A stretch of 64,000 bases of DNA, from positions 744,001 through 808,000 of the forward strand of contig NZ_CP047159.1 of the NCBI RefSeq assembly GCF_019551475.1. Reading direction: 5' to 3'. Shown here in pieces: positions 27,082-35,715 of this stretch. The DNA is from Prevotella sp. Rep29. Its GTDB lineage: Bacteria; Bacteroidota; Bacteroidia; Bacteroidales; Bacteroidaceae. The position numbers were made by a program, and so were the translations under genes. The notes below the pieces were generated by a model. That model ran no database searches, was not told the origin of the DNA, and saw only the letters and a program-made list of their open reading frames with translations. The stretch's first letter is position 1. Each line of letters opens with the position of its first letter.

Positions 27082-27417
27082 ATGATGAAACAGACCATGT
27101 TGATAATTGCCATGATGTTCACTGCGACATGCGGTATGGCAAAGGACATAAAGACTGTGGTCTTCACGACGAGTCCGCAGATGCATTGCGAGAGTTGTGA
27201 GAACAAGATCAAGGGCAACCTGCGTTTTGAGAAAGGGGTGAAGAACATAGAGACCAATATCGAGAAACAGCAGGTGGTCGTCACCTACGATGCCGACAAG
27301 ACTTCGGTCGAGAAACTGCAGCGGGGCTTTGAGAAGATAGGCTACGATGCAAAGGAAGTGAAGGCAGTATGTAAGCAGGAGACCGCCTCCGACGCTTCTT
27401 GCGAAAAACACGATTGA
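27082..27417 (+). CDS. Exported heavy-metal-associated (HMA) domain protein
   Basis: Small periplasmic metal-binding protein related to MerP and the copper chaperones. The 111 residues have a signal peptide (1-19), the metal motif MHCESCENKIK (Cys35 and Cys38) and the ferredoxin-like fold pattern (GVKNIETNIEKQQVVVTYD...). Two extra Cys residues are in the C-terminal tail (VCKQETASDASCEKHD). It lies 28 bases after the TonB receptor and 22 before mrp, so it is likely made with the receptor and receives the imported metal. The metal is not shown. Confidence 0.92.
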   Translation: MMKQTMLIIAMMFTATCGMAKDIKTVVFTTSPQMHCESCENKIKGNLRFEKGVKNIETNIEKQQVVVTYDADKTSVEKLQRGFEKIGYDAKEVKAVCKQETASDASCEKHD

Positions 27418-27439
27418 TACACATTATTATATATATCGT

Positions 27440-28540
27440 ATGACACTTTATCCGAAACTGATACTCGATGCGCTCGCAACAGTGACGTATCCGGGCACGA
27501 AAAAGAGCCTCATAGAGAGCGAGATGGTGGCAGAAGACCTGCACATCGATGGGATGAAGGTGGAGTTCACGCTCATCTTTCCCCGCGAGACCGACCCGTT
27601 TCTCAAGTCAACCATCAAGGCAGCAGAGGCTGCCATCCACTACCATGTGTCTAAAGAGGTGGAGGTGACCATCAAGCAGGAATACAAGTCAAAGCCCCGC
27701 CCCGAAGTCGGAAAGCTCTTGCCGCAGGTGAAGAACGTCGTGGCAGTGAGCAGTGGAAAGGGCGGTGTGGGCAAATCGACCGTCGCTGCCAATCTCGCCA
27801 TCTCGCTCGTAAGGCTCGGCTTCCGCGTGGGACTGTTGGATGCCGACATTTTCGGACCCTCCATGCCGAAGATGTTCGGAGTGGAAGATGCCCGTCCGTG
27901 TGCCACCCGCGTCGATGGTCGCGACCTGATAGAGCCCATCGAGAAATATGGCGTGCGGCTGCTGAGCATCGGCTTCTTTGTCAATCCGGAGACGGCGACG
28001 CTGTGGCGCGGTGGCATGGCTTCGAACGCGCTCAAGCAGCTCATCGGCGATGCCAACTGGGGCGAGCTGGACTATCTCATCCTGGATACGCCGCCGGGCA
28101 CGAGCGACATTCATCTGACGCTCCTCCAGACGCTTGCCATCACCGGCGCCGTCATCGTCACCACACCGCAGGAGGTGGCGCTGGCAGATGCCAGGAAGGG
28201 CATCGACATGTATCGTAACGAGAAAGTGAACGTGCCGATACTCGGACTGGTGGAGAACATGTCGTGGTTCACGCCGGCAGAGCTACCCGACAACCGCTAT
28301 TACATCTTTGGAAAGGAGGGCGGCAAGCGGTTGGCAGAGGAGCATCAGATTCCCTTGCTGGCGCAGATTCCCGTCGTGCAGGGCATTTGTGAGCATGCCG
28401 ACGGCGGCAAGCCGGTGTCGCTGGATGCCGCGGCGCAGGAAGCGCAGATGTATCTGTCGCTGGCGCAGTCGGTCGTGACGATGGTTAATCGACGCAACAA
28501 GATGATGAACCCGACGAAGATAGTAGAAGTGAAGCACTGA
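27440..28540 (+). CDS. mrp: Mrp/NBP35-family iron-sulfur carrier ATPase
   Basis: P-loop ATPase that carries or inserts iron-sulfur clusters. The 366 residues have an N-terminal MIP18/DUF59-like domain (about 1-95) and the deviant Walker A VSSGKGGVGKSTVAANLA, with DLDIFGPSMPKMFG-like DADIFGPSMPKMFG, and DTPPGTSDIHL. The usual C-terminal CxxC is not seen; VENMSWFTPAEL stands where some family members have a Cys pair (MSxFxCPxC). That is notable, although many Bacteroidales versions vary here. An AT-rich leader (ACATTATTATATATAT) lies directly before the start. Confidence 0.93.
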   Translation: MTLYPKLILDALATVTYPGTKKSLIESEMVAEDLHIDGMKVEFTLIFPRETDPFLKSTIKAAEAAIHYHVSKEVEVTIKQEYKSKPRPEVGKLLPQVKNVVAVSSGKGGVGKSTVAANLAISLVRLGFRVGLLDADIFGPSMPKMFGVEDARPCATRVDGRDLIEPIEKYGVRLLSIGFFVNPETATLWRGGMASNALKQLIGDANWGELDYLILDTPPGTSDIHLTLLQTLAITGAVIVTTPQEVALADARKGIDMYRNEKVNVPILGLVENMSWFTPAELPDNRYYIFGKEGGKRLAEEHQIPLLAQIPVVQGICEHADGGKPVSLDAAAQEAQMYLSLAQSVVTMVNRRNKMMNPTKIVEVKH

Positions 28541-28545
28541 ATATG

Positions 28546-28576
28546 CGGGCGGATGATGCATCCGCCCGTTATTTTT
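28546..28576 (+). terminator. Rho-independent terminator after mrp
   Basis: CGGGCGGATG (28546-28555) and CATCCGCCCG (28559-28568) make a 10-bp GC-rich stem with a 3-base loop, followed by TTATTTTTT. Confidence 0.85.
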
Positions 28577-28948
28577 TATTTATATTGAGTGTCACTTCGT
28601 GACAGAAATCTCACAAATCTGTTCAAATCTCACAAATCTTTTTGAGATAGATTTGATGCTCCCGTTAGGCGCTCCCCTCCCTTCTTAGGGGAGGGGCAGG
28701 GGTGGGGTGGAAGACAATCTCTAACCACATAATAAAAAATACTCTCTCATGCGGGCGGATACGCCGATCCACCCCTACAATGCGCCGTGTTTGAATTAAG
28801 AATTATGATTAGGGTTGTCAGCCTCCCGTAGGGGCGGATCGGTGTATCCGCCCGAAAAGTTTCTCCAACCAAATTCAGTGAATTTGGTGATCAAATCAAG
28901 TTGATTTGGTCACCAAATCAACTTGATTTGTTTTTCAACTATCAAACG
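28577..28948. repeat. Intergenic repeat cluster
   Basis: No gene is seen in these 370 bases. It contains two TCTCACAAATC copies, a CTCCCCTCCCTTCTTAGGGG/AGGGG inverted repeat (about 28665-28700), two GGGCGGAT...ATCC elements that resemble the mrp terminator stem (28753-28785 and 28831-28855), and at 28869-28930 the AAATTCAGTGAATTT palindrome with AATCAAGTTGATTT relatives. Confidence 0.75.
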
Positions 28949-30268
28949 TTAGGCTGGTTCGGATGATGCTTTCGCCTTCATAATCTTTTCCTTCATCTTG
29001 CGTGCACTTTCTGTGGCGTGGAGGCGTGCCTGTATGATTTGGTAGCGATAGACGGCGCAGGTGGCGAAGAAATAGATGGTGGTCTGAATCCATAGTGCCT
29101 GGTACTCGAAACGGATGTCGGCGAGGGTGGCTCCCATGGTGTTGAGGCGCACGAATCCCCGTATTCCGAAGGTGGAGGGGAAAAGGGCTGCGATGGCTCG
29201 CCATGCGCCCGGGATGTTGCTCTGCGGCCACGAGATGCCCGAGAGGAAAAGTAGGGGGACGGACGTGAAGACGATGATGAGCATGACGTTTTCACGATAG
29301 CGGACGACGCACGATATCATCATCCCGAAGAAGATGGTCGATAGGAGGAAGGGCACCATGAGCCCGATGTAGTCGTCCATCTGCACGAGTTGGACGAGGT
29401 TGAACATCCGGGGTATGCACAGTGTGACGAATGCTCCCATCACTGCATAGACCATGAAATAGCAGAGCGACTTGCCGAGTACGATTCTGAAGACGCCGTT
29501 GTAGTGACGGCTGACGGGAACGAGGTCGCGGTAGCGGTTGTTCTCTCGTGCCGTTCCTGCTGCCATCCCGATGCCGAGCAGGAGTGTCTGGTGGAGGATG
29601 AGGATGAGTACGCCGGGCAGGATGAATGCGGCGTATCCTCCTGATGGGTTGAAGATGGGTACGTCTTCATACGCCAGCGGCTGTATGGTGATTTCGTCGT
29701 CGCGCTCGGTCATGCCCATGCCGCCTTTCTTCTGTATCTGTTCGCCCATTCCGAGCGATATTTCGGTGGCTGTCTGGTAGATGGCCTTGTAATAGAGCAT
29801 GATGCTCATGTCGCAGTAGATGCTGACGTGTGCCTGTTTGCCGGTGTTCAGGTTGCTTGCGAAGTCAGACGGGAAATAGATGATGCCGCGTGCTTCCTGT
29901 TTGCCGATGAGGGGCTTTGCTTCTTCGATACTGTTGCTGTATGCAGCCACCTTGACGTTGGGCGATGCGTCAAACTGCCGGATGAACTTGCGCGAGAGTT
30001 GCGAGTGTGAATGATCGACCACGGCAACGGGTACTTCGTGAACGGTCTCATTGTTGTAGAGCCAGGCATAGAGTATCGGGTAGAGCAGCGGCACGAGGAT
30101 GAAGAATATGAGTACGCCCTCGTCTTTCACGGTGTTCTTCATCTCGTATGCCCAGATGTGGGACATGTCGTGGATTCCTTCGTTGATTTTATGAAGTAAT
30201 CCCCTCCAGCCGTTCTGCGTCTCAGCTTTCCGGTTAGTCTGCCTGTTCTCTGTATGCTGTTCTTTCAT
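28949..30268 (-). CDS. ABC-2-type transporter permease (second copy in operon)
   Basis: Inner-membrane permease of an exporter, YhhJ/YbhR-like. The 439 residues have a membrane helix near 55-75, a large periplasmic domain, and five helices in the C-terminal half ending near 415. The core FLSGISWPQSNIPGAWRAIAALFPSTFGIRGFVRLNTMGA is typical of ABC2_membrane_3. It lies 12 bases after the sister permease in a TolC-HlyD-permease-permease operon. No ABC ATPase gene is present in the cluster. Confidence 0.9.
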   Translation of the reverse strand: MKEQHTENRQTNRKAETQNGWRGLLHKINEGIHDMSHIWAYEMKNTVKDEGVLIFFILVPLLYPILYAWLYNNETVHEVPVAVVDHSHSQLSRKFIRQFDASPNVKVAAYSNSIEEAKPLIGKQEARGIIYFPSDFASNLNTGKQAHVSIYCDMSIMLYYKAIYQTATEISLGMGEQIQKKGGMGMTERDDEITIQPLAYEDVPIFNPSGGYAAFILPGVLILILHQTLLLGIGMAAGTARENNRYRDLVPVSRHYNGVFRIVLGKSLCYFMVYAVMGAFVTLCIPRMFNLVQLVQMDDYIGLMVPFLLSTIFFGMMISCVVRYRENVMLIIVFTSVPLLFLSGISWPQSNIPGAWRAIAALFPSTFGIRGFVRLNTMGATLADIRFEYQALWIQTTIYFFATCAVYRYQIIQARLHATESARKMKEKIMKAKASSEPA

Positions 30269-30280
30269 TGCTCTTTTTCT

Positions 30281-31459
30281 TTAAGGGATATACACATATT
30301 CGAGCATTGCCTTCTTGATGCGCCGGAGCACGATGACCGGCAGAAGGCAGAAGAGAACGAGCGCACCGACGTTCAGCCATGCATGCGAAATAGGGAAGCC
30401 GTTGAAGATGCAGGTCTGGTAGATGCGGAAATAGTGGCGCATGGGGAAGAGATTGGCGAGCGCCTGTATCTCGCTGTCCATGGCATCGACGGGGAAGGTG
30501 GATCCCATCACCGAGAAACTCAGTGCTGCCCACAGCGAGCAGATGCTCATCGACATGCGCAGCGAGGGAGTCAGTCCGAATGCGAAAACGCCGAAACCTT
30601 GTGCGGACAGCACGGAAAGGATATTGAGCAGTATCAATCGCCACATGCCTCCGGAATGCGGGAAATGCAGGATATAGATGACGTAGAACTCGTAGGCGCA
30701 CATGATGGTGAGGAACACGAGCGTCTGCGGCAGCAGCTTCCCGATGAGCGCGACGATGATATTGTTGTCGGCAGCAGCCAACCATTCCTTTGAGCGGTTG
30801 AATTTGAGTTCCGTACCGATGGAGTAGGCTGTAATCAGGAAGATAAACAGGAGGATACATCCGGGAATGAGGGAGGAACTGAGATAGACGTTGTAGTTGA
30901 TTTGCGGATTGTTGATGGGGTGCGTGTCAATCGTGACGGGTTGCAGGAAGTTGCGTATCTCGGCAGAAGTCTTGCCGAGCGCCGATAGCTTCGCCTTGCC
31001 GACGGCTGCCGAGCCGAGTGTGGAGATGGTCTTGAGGTCTCTGAAGAGCAGTGCGCCGGCAGTGAGATAGGCATTGTTGTAGTAGAACGAGATTTTCGGT
31101 TGTCGGGAGGCGAGCAGCGCTCCTTCGGTTCCTTCGGGAATATAGAGGAAGGCGTAAATCTTGTTTTTCTGTACTGCGTTGCGTGCCTCGTTGATGGTGG
31201 GGTAGTGTGCAACGACTTTCGATGACTGGAACGCATCCAGTTGGCGGATGAGTGCTCTGGACGTGGAAGAGTTGTCGTTGTCGATGACGCCTATCGGCAT
31301 GTTCTCCGGTTGTCCCTCATCCATGATGGAGGTGAAGAATACCGTGACGGCAATCGGGAAGATAACCATGCAGAATATATATACGGGATTGGACTTCAGA
31401 ATGCCACATTCCCGAAGTGCAATCCGGTAGATCTGCTTGTATCGACTTCCCTTTTGCAT
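30281..31459 (-). CDS. ABC-2-type transporter permease (first copy in operon)
   Basis: Sister of the downstream permease; the two probably form a heterodimer. The 392 residues have one N-terminal membrane helix (about 25-45), a periplasmic domain with GVIDNDNSSTSRALIRQLDAF, and C-terminal helices. SVMGSTFPVDAMDSEIQALANLFPMRHYFRIYQ is the typical ABC-2 core end. It is 17 bases after the HlyD gene. Substrate unknown. Confidence 0.9.
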   Translation of the reverse strand: MQKGSRYKQIYRIALRECGILKSNPVYIFCMVIFPIAVTVFFTSIMDEGQPENMPIGVIDNDNSSTSRALIRQLDAFQSSKVVAHYPTINEARNAVQKNKIYAFLYIPEGTEGALLASRQPKISFYYNNAYLTAGALLFRDLKTISTLGSAAVGKAKLSALGKTSAEIRNFLQPVTIDTHPINNPQINYNVYLSSSLIPGCILLFIFLITAYSIGTELKFNRSKEWLAAADNNIIVALIGKLLPQTLVFLTIMCAYEFYVIYILHFPHSGGMWRLILLNILSVLSAQGFGVFAFGLTPSLRMSMSICSLWAALSFSVMGSTFPVDAMDSEIQALANLFPMRHYFRIYQTCIFNGFPISHAWLNVGALVLFCLLPVIVLRRIKKAMLEYVYIP

Positions 31460-31476
31460 GATTAGCGTGCCAGTCC

Positions 31477-32463
31477 CTATTCTTTGATGATGAGCGACAT
31501 GCCCGGGCGCAATCCTTCAATCTTGGTGAGCGGCTTGGCTTTCACCTCAAATGTTTTCAGGTCATACTGCCCGTTGCTCTTGGTCGCTTTCCACACGGCA
31601 TACGCTCCTTGGTCCTTGATGTAGTACACCTTCATCTGAATCTCTTTGTCAAATGCAGGAACGTAAGCCTTGAACGTGTCGCCGATTTTCATTCCCTTGA
31701 GTTGGTCTTCACGGATATTGAACGTTCCCCACATGTTGTTCATGACGGCGATGCTCATGATGGGTGAGCCCGTGCCGACCAGTTCGCCGATTTCGGGATA
31801 GACCTCGCTCACTTCCCCGTCCATGGTTGCCACCTGAACCGTCTCGCTGAGGAGCGACTTGAAGACGTCAACTGCGCTCTTTGCTGCCTGTGCCTGTTTC
31901 GCAGCAGCCTTCTTCTCTTCCCAGCGTGCACCGTTCTTAGCCATGTCGTATTGGCTCTTGGCAGCATTCACCTGTGCCTCTGTCGCCTGATAGGCAGCCA
32001 GTGCCTCGTCGCGTTTCTGCGCACTCATCACGCCGCTGTCGTAGAGATTCTGCACGCGGTTGTATGATTTCTGCGCGATATCCCTTGCGGCAATTGCCTG
32101 TTGCCATAGTTGGTATGCCGCCTGTATCTGTTCCTTCCGTGCTCCGTTGTCCGCCATTTCGCTCATGGCGTCGGCAGCTCCTTGAGTTGCTTCGGCAGCC
32201 TTCTTCTGTGCATTCACCTCAGGCACTTCGAGAATGGCGAGCGTGTCGCCCGCACGAACCAGGTCACCCTCCTTGACGAGGAGCTTCAGAATGCGCCCGG
32301 GCAACTTTGACGATACCCTGTATTCCGTCACTTCCACTTCGCCCTGGATGATGCTGTCCTCTCTCCCGAGCGTGAAAAATCCGATGAGTGCCACAATGGC
32401 GATGACTGCCGCAAATCCGATGATTGCAAGTAAGATGTTGTTGTGTTGTGATTTTGCTGACAT
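31477..32463 (-). CDS. HlyD-family periplasmic adaptor
   Basis: Links the inner-membrane permeases to TolC. The 328 residues have one N-terminal membrane anchor (about 12-32), a split biotinyl-lipoyl domain (EYRVSSKLPGRILKLLVKEGDLVRAGDTLAILE), an alpha-hairpin rich in Ala, Gln and Lys (about 75-190) and a C-terminal beta region. It follows the TolC gene by 17 bases. The hairpin length fits a tripartite efflux system. Confidence 0.93.
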   Translation of the reverse strand: MSAKSQHNNILLAIIGFAAVIAIVALIGFFTLGREDSIIQGEVEVTEYRVSSKLPGRILKLLVKEGDLVRAGDTLAILEVPEVNAQKKAAEATQGAADAMSEMADNGARKEQIQAAYQLWQQAIAARDIAQKSYNRVQNLYDSGVMSAQKRDEALAAYQATEAQVNAAKSQYDMAKNGARWEEKKAAAKQAQAAKSAVDVFKSLLSETVQVATMDGEVSEVYPEIGELVGTGSPIMSIAVMNNMWGTFNIREDQLKGMKIGDTFKAYVPAFDKEIQMKVYYIKDQGAYAVWKATKSNGQYDLKTFEVKAKPLTKIEGLRPGMSLIIKE

Positions 32464-32480
32464 GATATTCTTTGTTTTTA

Positions 32481-33980
32481 TTATTGTAATCTGCCAAGCG
32501 CCTTCAGCAAGTCCACCTGACTGAGTTTCACTTCAATTTCCGCATCAATCTTCTGGGTATGTGCCTGTTGCCAGGCTGTCTGGGCTGCCATCACCTCGGT
32601 AATCTGCATCACGCCCTCCTGGAAGCCGAGCTTTGCACAGCGCAGGTTCTCTTCCGCCTGTTCCACGTTTTTGCGTGTCATGGCAAGCTTCTTGTAAGCC
32701 TCCTTCACTTTGAAACGATTCTGATTGATTTGCAACTCTATCTTTTCCCGTGCGTCTTCATACTCCAGCTGTGCTATTTGCGTTGCTGCGCGATTGGCGC
32801 GTATCTTGTAGCGTCCTTCAAACCAACTCCATATTGGAATCCGGGCTGCCACGCCGATGTGAAACAATCCTTTGAATTTCCGCTCGAAGCCGTTAAACAC
32901 GCTTGGATTGGAGATGGTGTAGCCGCCGATGGCAGCAATTTGAGGGAGATATGCCGCGCGTGTCAGTTTCGTATTCCATTTCGTCAGATCCACCGTGTTC
33001 TGCAGGATTCTCAATTCAGGTCTGTTGTCGGGATTGAGAAGCACGCTGTCGTTCGCCGTTTCCAAAGTCATCCCGGTCGTAGGCTCCAACTCCTCTTTAT
33101 CCTCGTCGAACAGTGTGATATCCTCATCCATCGGAATGCCGCACAGCTGGCAGAGATACATCTTGGCAAGTACCAATCCGTCCTCCACCTGAATCTTAGT
33201 CATTTCCGCCTCGTTCACGCGGACGTCGGTGCGCAATCCGTCAGCCCGTGTGGCAACGCCCTCATCAATCATCTTCTTCACATCATTGTTGAACTGCTCG
33301 ATGAGTTGCAGATAGCTTTCGGCAAGGCGCCGTTTCTGCTTCAACGAAACGACCAGCCAATAAGCCTGGTCTGTCTCGTGGCGAATCGTCTGTAATTTCA
33401 GTTCAACACCGTCCGATGCCATCTCTTCACCTATCTTCGCCATCTTGTTGGCAGCCGTAATGGCACCTCCCATGTAGATGGGTTGCGTGACATTGACCGA
33501 CCCGACAAACATGTTGCGGGTGTCTGTCCGGAAAGCATTCTTAATGCGTTCGCCCGCATTGTTGAGCATGCTACCGACCGATGCGCCCGCCGTCTCAAGG
33601 ATGCCTTCGAAGAACTGGGCTTGCTGAATCGAGATAATCCCTTTCTGAACCAAATCGCTGACAATTCCCGTAATCACTTCGCCGGTCTGTGAAGTCAGAT
33701 GGGTACCCACATTGCTCAGCGCACTTTTCTGTGACGCATTGAGAATCGACACTTCCTTGTCCGAGAACTGGTATGTGCCGATGCCATTCACCTTGGGCAA
33801 ATATTTTGTCTGGACAGCTTTGCGGGTATTGACTGCCACTTCCCGTTGCAAGCGTGAGATGTGCAACTGCTTATTGTTGCGCAGAGCCATCGACCGGCAA
33901 CTGTCAAGCGTCAGAACGCGTTGCGCCTTTATTGTGAGAAATCCCACAAGAAAGATGAAAATAATGCCAGTTCGTTTCAT
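32481..33980 (-). CDS. TolC-family outer-membrane channel
   Basis: Outer-membrane exit duct of the exporter. The 499 residues have a signal peptide (about 1-19, LTIKAQ) and two long coiled-coil OEP halves; LRNNKQLHISRLQREVAVNTRKA and VKEAYKKLAMTRKNVEQAEENL are typical. An AT-rich leader on the minus strand (CACATTATTATATATATA, 33983-34000) directly precedes the start. The gene lies 54 bases after the coiled-coil protein gene. Confidence 0.93.
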   Translation of the reverse strand: MKRTGIIFIFLVGFLTIKAQRVLTLDSCRSMALRNNKQLHISRLQREVAVNTRKAVQTKYLPKVNGIGTYQFSDKEVSILNASQKSALSNVGTHLTSQTGEVITGIVSDLVQKGIISIQQAQFFEGILETAGASVGSMLNNAGERIKNAFRTDTRNMFVGSVNVTQPIYMGGAITAANKMAKIGEEMASDGVELKLQTIRHETDQAYWLVVSLKQKRRLAESYLQLIEQFNNDVKKMIDEGVATRADGLRTDVRVNEAEMTKIQVEDGLVLAKMYLCQLCGIPMDEDITLFDEDKEELEPTTGMTLETANDSVLLNPDNRPELRILQNTVDLTKWNTKLTRAAYLPQIAAIGGYTISNPSVFNGFERKFKGLFHIGVAARIPIWSWFEGRYKIRANRAATQIAQLEYEDAREKIELQINQNRFKVKEAYKKLAMTRKNVEQAEENLRCAKLGFQEGVMQITEVMAAQTAWQQAHTQKIDAEIEVKLSQVDLLKALGRLQ

Positions 33981-34034
33981 GTTATATATATAATAATGTG
34001 ATGATAACTTTTTTATTGAGGTAAAGGTGATTGG

Positions 34035-34904
34035 CTATTTGAAGGCAACGCTCCTCGAACCAATCATGTTTCCGTCAGCGAAGATGCTCACTTGATAGGT
34101 GCCTGACGATAACGCCTCTGCCACGTCCCAATACATCGTGACAGGCATCTCTTCACCGCTGTATTCAACGGTTCTCTTGATGGAATATTGCAGCGTTTTG
34201 TTTTCATACGGGAACGAGCCGCTACCTCCCAGTATGTTTCCGGCAGGAGTCATGATGCGGACATATAGCGTTCGCAGTCCAGTGGTTGCTGTCACGTTCT
34301 TTGCGATGCGGAAGTTCAGCTGCAATGTTTTGGCTTTGCTGATTTCTTTCGTCGTCTTGCCTCGTTTGTTTTTCGCAGTCAGATTGATATCCGTGGCATC
34401 AAGCTGTGCGGCAATCGCCACTTTTTCCGTCAATGAGATTCGTTCGCTGCTCAGTCCCTCAATCTTCCGTGTAGCCTCTTCGTTGCTTACGCGCAACTCC
34501 TCGTTGGTCGCTTGCAGTTTCTGGTTCAGTCTGTTCAGAGAATCAATTTCCAGCACATAGCTTCTCAGAACCTCGCGCACGGTGGCGAGCTCTTTTTTCA
34601 GGCGGGTAATCTCGCGGGCGTCGTCGCTCTTTACTTTCTTGAGCTCAGCCAGCAGCCGTTGCGTCTTCAGCTGTTCTTCGGTCAGCTGTGCGATGATGGA
34701 GTCGTTGTTGATTCTCGTCTTCATCTCGCTATATTGGTCAGCAAACTGCTGGTACTCGTTTTCCATCTCCTTCTTGTCGAGCGCAGCCAGTTCGCGCATG
34801 TCCTCATTCGCATCCCGCTCCCGCTTGAGGCTGACACCAAGGAATGCAACCGCCCCGACGAGCAGCACGCCAAGAATCCCTAAAATAATATTGTTTCTCT
34901 TCAT
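34035..34904 (-). CDS. Membrane-anchored coiled-coil protein
   Basis: Not a named family, but a common Bacteroidales type. The 289 residues have one N-terminal membrane helix (6-24), a long coiled coil at about 30-165, rich in Glu, Lys and Leu (LKKELATVREVLRSYVLEIDSLNRLNQKL), and a beta-rich C-terminal domain (YVRIMTPAGNILGGSGSF...YWDVAEALSSGTYQVSIFADGNMIG). It precedes the TolC-exporter genes on the same strand and may be part of that operon; its role there is unknown. Confidence 0.8.
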   Translation of the reverse strand: MKRNNIILGILGVLLVGAVAFLGVSLKRERDANEDMRELAALDKKEMENEYQQFADQYSEMKTRINNDSIIAQLTEEQLKTQRLLAELKKVKSDDAREITRLKKELATVREVLRSYVLEIDSLNRLNQKLQATNEELRVSNEEATRKIEGLSSERISLTEKVAIAAQLDATDINLTAKNKRGKTTKEISKAKTLQLNFRIAKNVTATTGLRTLYVRIMTPAGNILGGSGSFPYENKTLQYSIKRTVEYSGEEMPVTMYWDVAEALSSGTYQVSIFADGNMIGSRSVAFK

Positions 34905-34943
34905 CGTTTATATTCGCCATTAGTCATTTCTCAATCCGCGATG

Positions 34944-34981
34944 CTCAATCATACTGATTGAGTATCATGGCGGCAAAGGTA
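34944..34981 (-). promoter_or_regulatory. Promoter and leader hairpin of the coiled-coil/exporter operon
   Basis: TACCTTTG on the minus strand (34974-34981) lies 70 bases before the start. In the leader, CTCAATCA and TGATTGAG (34944-34962) make a perfect 8-bp inverted repeat around TAC, a possible operator or RNA hairpin. Confidence 0.55.
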
Positions 34982-35167
34982 ATTATTTTGCCCGAGTTGA
35001 GCAAAAAAACAGCATTCAAAAGATTTTATTAATGCAAATTTAAGTGGTTTTAACGCGAAAATAGTTGTTGTTTGTTGTCTCGGTCAATTCGGTTAGCATC
35101 CCGCCGCAACCGTATATTTATGCAATAGTAGGGTGATTTGGGTGCGTTTTGCAAACTCCTGAATTTC

Positions 35168-35330
35168 AATACGTTAGAATGGGCTTTCCAAAAGTGCCAC
35201 TTTCGCACTCCAAAAGTGGCACTTTTAGGAGCTGAAAGGGGAACTTTTGCAAGCTAAAAGTGGCACTTTTGGAAAGTGAAAGTTCAACTGCATATTTATG
35301 CGTCCTCAACTGTATGTTTATGCAGTGTCG
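35168..35330. repeat. AAAAGTGSCACTTTT palindrome repeats, copy A
   Basis: This 810-base gap (34905-35715) has no gene. Here AAAAGTGGCACTTTT and variants occur about four times, separated by GGAGCTGAAAGG and CAAGCT-type spacers. GCATATTTATGC-like elements follow. A related array lies at 57240-57370. Confidence 0.75.
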
Positions 35331-35492
35331 GAATGGGGGGTACGAACAGGCGTTCAGGTCGGTTTGGACTTAAGTAAATAGAGGGTAGGAAATTCTCCTT
35401 TCATTTTTCTCTTTTTCGGAATTTACAGAAGGTAAACTGCATCTCGGCATAAAAAATAAATGAATTTATTTTGTTCTGCGCTCGATTTGTAT

Positions 35493-35500
35493 TACCTTTG
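35493..35500 (+). promoter_or_regulatory. -7 element of the cobalamin operon
   Basis: TACCTTTG placed directly before the cobalamin riboswitch. Confidence 0.6.
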
Positions 35501-35509
35501 CACCGCGAC

Positions 35510-35661
35510 AACGGTTCACGTTATTGTGATTAATAGGGAATCGGGTGAGAATCCCGTACAGTCCCGCTGCTGTAATCCTCATTTAAGAGGTCTGTTTCAT
35601 GAATGCCACTGCATGTTGTTGGGAAGGCGAGACAGACTGAGGAAAGTCAGAAGACCTGCCT
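35510..35661 (+). promoter_or_regulatory. Cobalamin riboswitch
   Basis: Carries the conserved blocks in order: GGGAATCGGGTGAGAATCCC, GTCCCGCTGCTGTAA, GCCACTG, GGGAAGGC and AGTCAGAAGACCTGCC. These are the B12-box and core of the cobalamin (AdoCbl-type) riboswitch. It lies 55 bases before the BtuB-like gene and would reduce expression of the uptake operon when cobalamin is plentiful. Confidence 0.96.
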
Positions 35662-35715
35662 TGTCGTGTATCATGTTTCTATGCGTCTCGCGGAAAAGAT
35701 TGCAACGAAAATATC

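Noticed and set aside
30254..30793. Plus-strand frame opposite the ABC permease
   Set aside because: Antisense to a permease with conserved core.
35168..35330. CRISPR array at the AAAAGTGSCACTTTT repeats
   Set aside because: Repeats are short palindromic variants at irregular spacing with no cas genes.
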